This document shows, one piece after another, positions 59,506-64,000 of a stretch of DNA of 64,000 nucleotides. Where the stretch lies: positions 278,146,482 to 278,210,481 of the forward strand of contig NC_089490.1 of assembly GCF_036850765.1 (NCBI RefSeq). The letters run 5' to 3'. This DNA comes from Saccopteryx bilineata. Lineage: Eukaryota; Chordata; Mammalia; Chiroptera; Emballonuridae. Position numbers and translations under genes: made by a program. The notes below the pieces were generated by a model. The model was not told where the DNA came from. It searched no databases and saw only the letters and a list, made by a program, of their open reading frames with translations. Numbering within the stretch: position 1 is the first letter of the stretch; every line of letters starts with the position of its first letter.

Positions 59506-61150
59506 TCCAATCAAAAGACATAGGGTAGCTGCATGGATAAGAAAACAGGACCCATACATATGCTGTCTACAAGAGACACACCTTCAAAAAAAAGATGCAC
59601 ATAGACTGAAGGTAAAAGGATGGGAAAAAATATTTCACGCATATGGAAATGAAAAAAAAGCTGGGTTAGCAATATTTATATCAGAAAAAATGGACTTGAA
59701 AACAAAGACTATAGTATGAAATAAAGAAGGTCACTACATAATGATAAAGGGAGCAATCCAACAGGAAGATATAACCGTTATATTTACGCACCTAATATGG
59801 GAGCACCTAAATATATAGAGCAGACTCTGATGGATTTAAAGGGCAAGATCAATAGCAATACTATAATAGTACGGGATTTCAATACCCCACTAACATCACT
59901 AGATAGATCCTCAAGAAAGAAAATTAACAAAGAAAGAGCAGTCTTAAAGGACACACTAGATCAACTTGATTTAATAGATATCTTCAGAACCTTTCACCCT
60001 AAAGCAGCAGAATATACATTCTTTTCAAGTGCTCATGGTACATTCTCTAGGATAGACCACATGTTAGGGCACAAAAGTGGTCTCAACAAATTTAAGAAGA
60101 TTGAAATCATATAAAGCACTTTCTCTGATCACAATGGCATGAAACTAGAAATCAACCACAACAGAAAAGCTCAAAAACTCTCAAACACATGGAAACTAAA
60201 TAGCAGGTTGTTAAGTAATGAATGGATTAAGAATGAGATCAAAGAAGAAATAAAAAAATTTCTAAAAACAAATGACAATGAGCATACAACAACTCAAAAT
60301 CTATGGGACACAGCGAAAGCAATACTGAGAGGGAAGTTCATAGCACTACAGGCACACTTTAAGAAACTAGAAAAAGCTCAAATAAACAACTTAACCCTGC
60401 ACAGCTAAAGACAATAAGAACAGAATAAAAAGACAAACTACACAATGGGAGAACATATTTGACAATACATCTGATAAGGGGTTAATAACCAAAATTTATA
60501 AAGAACTTGTAAATCTCAACACCAGGAAAACAAACAATCCAATCAAAAAGTGGGAAAAAGAAATGAATAGACACTTCTCCAAAGAGGACATACAGATGGC
60601 CAATAGGCATATGAAAATATGCTCAACATCACTAATCATTAGAGAAATGCAAATTAAAACCACAATGAGATATCACCTCACACTAGTCAGAATGGCACTC
60701 ATCAACAAAACAACACAGAATAAGTGCTGGTGAGGATGTGGAGAAAAGGGAACCCTCCTGCACTGCTTGTGGGAATGCAGACTGGTGCAGCCTCTGTGAA
60801 AACTAGTATGGAGATTCCTCAAAAAATTGAAAATCGAACTGCCTTTTGACCCAGCTATCCCACTTTTAGGAATATACCCCAAGAACACCATAGAACTGCT
60901 CCAAAAGGAGAAATGCACTCCCATGTTTGTGGCAGCATTATTCACAATAGCAAAGATCTGGAAACAACCCAAGTGTCCGTCAGAGGACGAGTGGATTAAA
61001 AAGTTTTGGTACATATATACTATGGAATACTACTCAGCCATATGAAATGATGACATCAGATCATTTGCAATAACATGGACGGACCTTGATAACATTATAT
61101 GGATTGAAATAAGTAAATCGGAAAAAACTAAGAACTATATGAATCCATAC
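59450..61150 (+). pseudogene. L1 ORF2 (endonuclease/reverse transcriptase), internally deleted
   Basis: Start ATG 59450 (MAINNYILIITLN). The endonuclease-like part includes LNVNRLNDPIKRHR, CCLQETHL, RDFNTPLTSLDRSS and SRIDHMLGHK, with an SDHNGM block near 60126. It is interrupted by a stop at 59717-59719, a frameshift before 59797 and a stop near 60112. The sequence then jumps near 60410 to the C-terminal region ([17 protein letters not shown]), so the reverse-transcriptase domain is gone. In the cysteine-rich motif TGA replaces a codon that is CGA/Arg-like in the copy at 47222. Confidence 0.92.
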
Positions 61151-61428
61151 ATAGATGGGATATAAAATTGAGACTCAAAGACATGGACAAGAATGTGATG
61201 GTAATGGGGGTTGGGGAGGTGGGGGGGATGGGGCGAGGAAGGAGAGAGAGGGGGTGGGGGGAGGGTGGGGGCACAAAGAAAACCAGATAGAAGGTGACGG
61301 AATGCAATTTGACTTTGGGTGAGGGGTATGCAGTATAATCAAATGTCAAAATAATCTGGAGAAGTTTTCTCTCAACATATGTACCCTGATTTATCAATGT
61401 CACTGCATTAAATTTAATAATAATAAAT

Positions 61429-61560
61429 AATGATTTGACTTTGGGTGATGGGCACACAACATAATCAGCAGTTCAAATACTATAGAGATGTTCACCTGAA
61501 ATCTATGTACTCTTATTGATCAACATCACCCAATTAAATTTTATTTCTAAATTTAAAAAA
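61429..61560 (+). mobile_element. Older L1 3' end, right part
   Basis: AATGATTTGACTTTGGGTGA through CTCTTATTGATCAACATCAC to an A-rich tail. It continues the left part at 56340-56573 and repeats the 3' UTR phrases found at 1956-2180. Confidence 0.9.
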
Positions 61561-61737
61561 TAGGTCCTTAATATAACATCAACAAAATTTCAAGCAACTA
61601 ATCACAACAACCTTTCTATCATCAGTTCATTGGTCTCTTGTTCTGTGCAGTCATGGGTTATAGATGGCTTTCCTTGGTGCTTCCAGACCAAGATGGGTCC
61701 TGGAGATCCTGTATCAGTCCAGTTGGGCAGCAGTTTT
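61561..61737. other. Unassigned sequence
   Basis: Short spacer, nothing recognised. Confidence 0.4.
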
Positions 61738-62065
61738 TAAATTTTATTTTTTATTAAAGTTGACATACAACATTATATTAGTTACAGGTGTACAGCATAG
61801 TAATTAAACATTTATATACTTTATGAAGCGACCATCAGGCATGTCTATTTAGTGCTTGTCTGACACCACACATAATTATTACAATATTCCTAACTATATT
61901 CCCTGTGCTGCATTTTACATCTCTGTGACTATATTCATAACTGGTCATTTGTAATTCTTAATCCCTTCACCTTTTTCGCCCAATTCAAATCTCCCTCCCA
62001 TCTGGTGACCATTAATTTGTTCTCTGTATCTATGAGTTTGTTTCTGTTGTATTTATTAATTTGAC
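61738..62065 (-). mobile_element. Old L1 (L1M class) 3' UTR, antisense
   Basis: TATTAAAGTTGACATACAAC, TATTAGTTACAGGTGTACAG, TTACAATATTCCTAACTATA and TTTGTTCTCTGTATCTATGA are classic L1MA/MB antisense 3' UTR phrases. Confidence 0.88.
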
Positions 62066-62977
62066 AGCATTTAAAAGATGTCAGTTCAGAAATCTGTATA
62101 CAAGAGTCTATATTATGAGGCGTCACTAGCTCAAAGTACCTGGGTCCTTTTCATGAGGATCTAAGGTAAAGCGAAATTGCCAGCCTGTACCTCATGATAG
62201 GGCCTTCAGGCAAGCATCAGAGTTAAACAAAAACTAACTGTAGATGACAAAGACTGGATAATTGTGGTTAATTTATTACCATTATCAATAATACCAGAAT
62301 TCAGGAGGCTAAACTCCCTACTGGAGTACAGTACATAATTATTTCATAAAGGCTAGATCAATGTGTCCCCTGAGAGTTAGGCGAACCTCTGGAGTCTTCT
62401 CATAAGGCACAGACTTTCTGAAATATTTACATTAATAACGTTCCTCAACAAACTCAAGAGAAAGCTAAATGTCTCTTCTAATTTGACAATTTATCCCATA
62501 TAGCTCTTGCCGTAGTGCTGAGCTAATTTAAGAGATACATAGCACATTAAACAAACTTAATCATTTCTAGTGTTTCTCTTTTTGCAAGTTGAAAAATAAA
62601 TCATTGTTATTGCTCCAGGGCCTTTGGGAATTCTCAAAGATAATTTTAGGTGCAAAAGATATTCTGAAAATTTTTTTTCCAAATACAAGATCGTGTTAAG
62701 GCAAAGGCAAAGGCAAAAGAGTTGTCAGAGAAGATTTGGATATTTGATTTTGATTGGATCATAGGTTCCTGAGAACCACCTGCATGATGACCTATTTAAT
62801 CAGTGACAGTAAAATATTTTGAAATACACATAAAAGATACTACTATACTTGTAAAAAAAAAAAAACCTTAGCTCTTTCACAAATGAGAACACTTTGTTCT
62901 TTTGCTTTGTTTTGTTTTGTTTTTAAAACTCAAGGACATAAAGTCATTCTGGTAGGCACAAGTTCTTTCTTATAAAC
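62066..62977. other. Unassigned sequence
   Basis: AT-rich, no confident element. A GTTTT-rich tract lies near 62897-62925. Confidence 0.4.
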
Positions 62978-64000
62978 AATGTATAGAAAATTAATACAAC
63001 TAAAAGCTGGTTCTTTGAAAAGATTAATAAACTCAATAAGCCTTTCACCATACTAATCAACATTAGAGAACACACTAATTACAAATATCAGAAATGAAAG
63101 AGGGACCATTATTACTGATTTTATAGACCTTAAAATATTAATAAAAGAATACTATGAATGCCTCTATGCCCATATTTTTTATAACTTAGATGAAACAGAT
63201 AAAATGGACCAATCTCGTATAAAAATACTAACTACTAAAACTTATACAAGGAGAAGTAGTTTGAATAAGCTTATATTTATCAAAGCAATTGAATTAATTA
63301 CCTTCCAAAAGAGAAAGCGTCAGACCCAGATGAGTTCACTCGTGAATTATACCAAGCACTTAGGGAAGAAATAAGACCAATTCTCTTCAAACTCTCCAGA
63401 AAATAGAAATAGAGGGAACACTTTCTGACTCATATTATTAGCTATTAGGCTAGTATTACCATAATATCAAAACAGACCAATATCTCTCATGAACACAGAT
63501 AGACTTAAAATCTTCAGCAAAATATCAGCAAATAATATTAAATAATATGTAAAAATAATTACAACACAGTACAGCCAAGTGGAAAATATTACAGGTATGC
63601 AAGGCTGTTTCAACATTTAAAAATCAATCACTGTTACCTACCTTGTCAATAGGCTAAAGAAGAAAAATCATATCAATTGATACAGAGAAAGCATTTGACA
63701 AAAATATAACTCCCAGTCATGATAAAAAAAAACAACTCCCAGCACACAGAAAAGAGAGAGGAACTTCCTCAACTTTATTTTAAAGCATTTCAAAACAATA
63801 AATAAATAAATAAAAACAGTACCTAACATTATAGTTAATGGTAAAAGACTAGATGCTTTCCTCTTAAGATTGGGGAAATGGTAAGATGTCCTCTCTCACC
63901 ATTCCTATTCAACTCCATACTAGAAATTCTAACCGGCACAATAAGACAAGAAATAAAAATTAAACAGACTAGAAGGGAAAAAGTAAAACTGACTTTATCC
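62978..64000 (+). mobile_element. Old L1 ORF2 endonuclease-polymerase segment, sense, cut by the window edge
   Basis: Begins near ACTAAAAGCTGGTTCTTTGA, passes GAGAAAGCGTCAGACCCAGA, AACACAGATAGACTTAAAAT and ATTGATACAGAGAAAGCATT, and runs to AGATGTCCTCTCTCACCATT and the window end. This is the polymerase domain in order, with stops throughout. Confidence 0.88.

Larger units (their letters stand above)
56574..61428 (+). mobile_element. Nearly full-length L1, sense, with internal deletion and a nested SINE
   Basis: It starts GACAAGATGGTGATGGAGTA, the usual L1 5' end phrase, and has a 1.5 kb 5' UTR, ORF1 and ORF2, and a 3' UTR with a G-rich tract (61205-61270) ending in an AATAATAAATAA tail. The TSD is AATGATTTG at 56565-56573 and 61429-61437. 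ORF1 carries a SINE and a frameshift. ORF2 lacks its reverse-transcriptase domain and carries several stops. The copy cannot move by itself. Confidence 0.95.

Noticed and set aside
1..64000. CRISPR array, operon, phage or plasmid features
   Set aside because: No spaced direct repeats, no dense coding, and the repeats are of mammalian types throughout.

Overview
The window looks like intergenic DNA from a mammal, most likely a bat. The evidence is the repeat content: LINE-1 (L1) at every stage of decay, mammal-wide old repeats (MIR, L2, MER5A-like, MLT1-like LTRs), two abundant tRNA-derived SINE types, and two short hAT-type DNA transposons that look young. Young hAT elements are a known feature of bats and rare in other placental mammals. 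The two SINEs resemble ones I associate with sac-winged bats (Emballonuridae), but that assignment is from memory and low confidence. Repeat names are recognised by eye, not from a database search. I see no exon, single-copy gene, RNA gene, CpG island or CRISPR array. Every ORF that I can interpret as protein belongs to an L1.

Layout. 0-11 kb: AT-rich, mostly decayed L1 sense fragments carrying SINE insertions, one with a 16-bp perfect target-site duplication (TSD). 11-16.7 kb: an antisense MLT1-like LTR, a MER5A-like element, an old L1, a 290-bp hAT element with an 8-bp TSD, and a 5'-inverted (twin-primed) L1. 18.8-29 kb: SINEs, two sense MLT1-like LTRs, L2, MIR and a second MER5A-like element. 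29-33.7 kb: mostly unassigned, with a (GT)22 tract. 33.7-35.6 kb: two related solo LTRs in opposite orientation; one holds a hAT element and the other preserves the empty site. 35.6-41.1 kb: L2, MIR and SINEs. 41.1-46.9 kb: a repeat-poor block with AT-rich, homeodomain/POU-motif-bearing segments that may be conserved non-coding elements. 46.9-49 kb: a second pair of oppositely oriented LTRs related to the first, one split by an L1. 49-55.7 kb: an L2, a GGAT/GGAA compound microsatellite and another repeat-poor stretch. 56.3-61.6 kb: a three-layer nest in which a SINE sits inside a nearly full-length L1, itself inside an older L1 3' end. 61.7-64 kb: old L1 fragments running off the edge.

There are no genes working together here. 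The functional interest is in the transposon record and in possible distal regulatory sequence around 44-46 kb and 52-54 kb. I found no new multi-gene system, and I do not think the window contains one.
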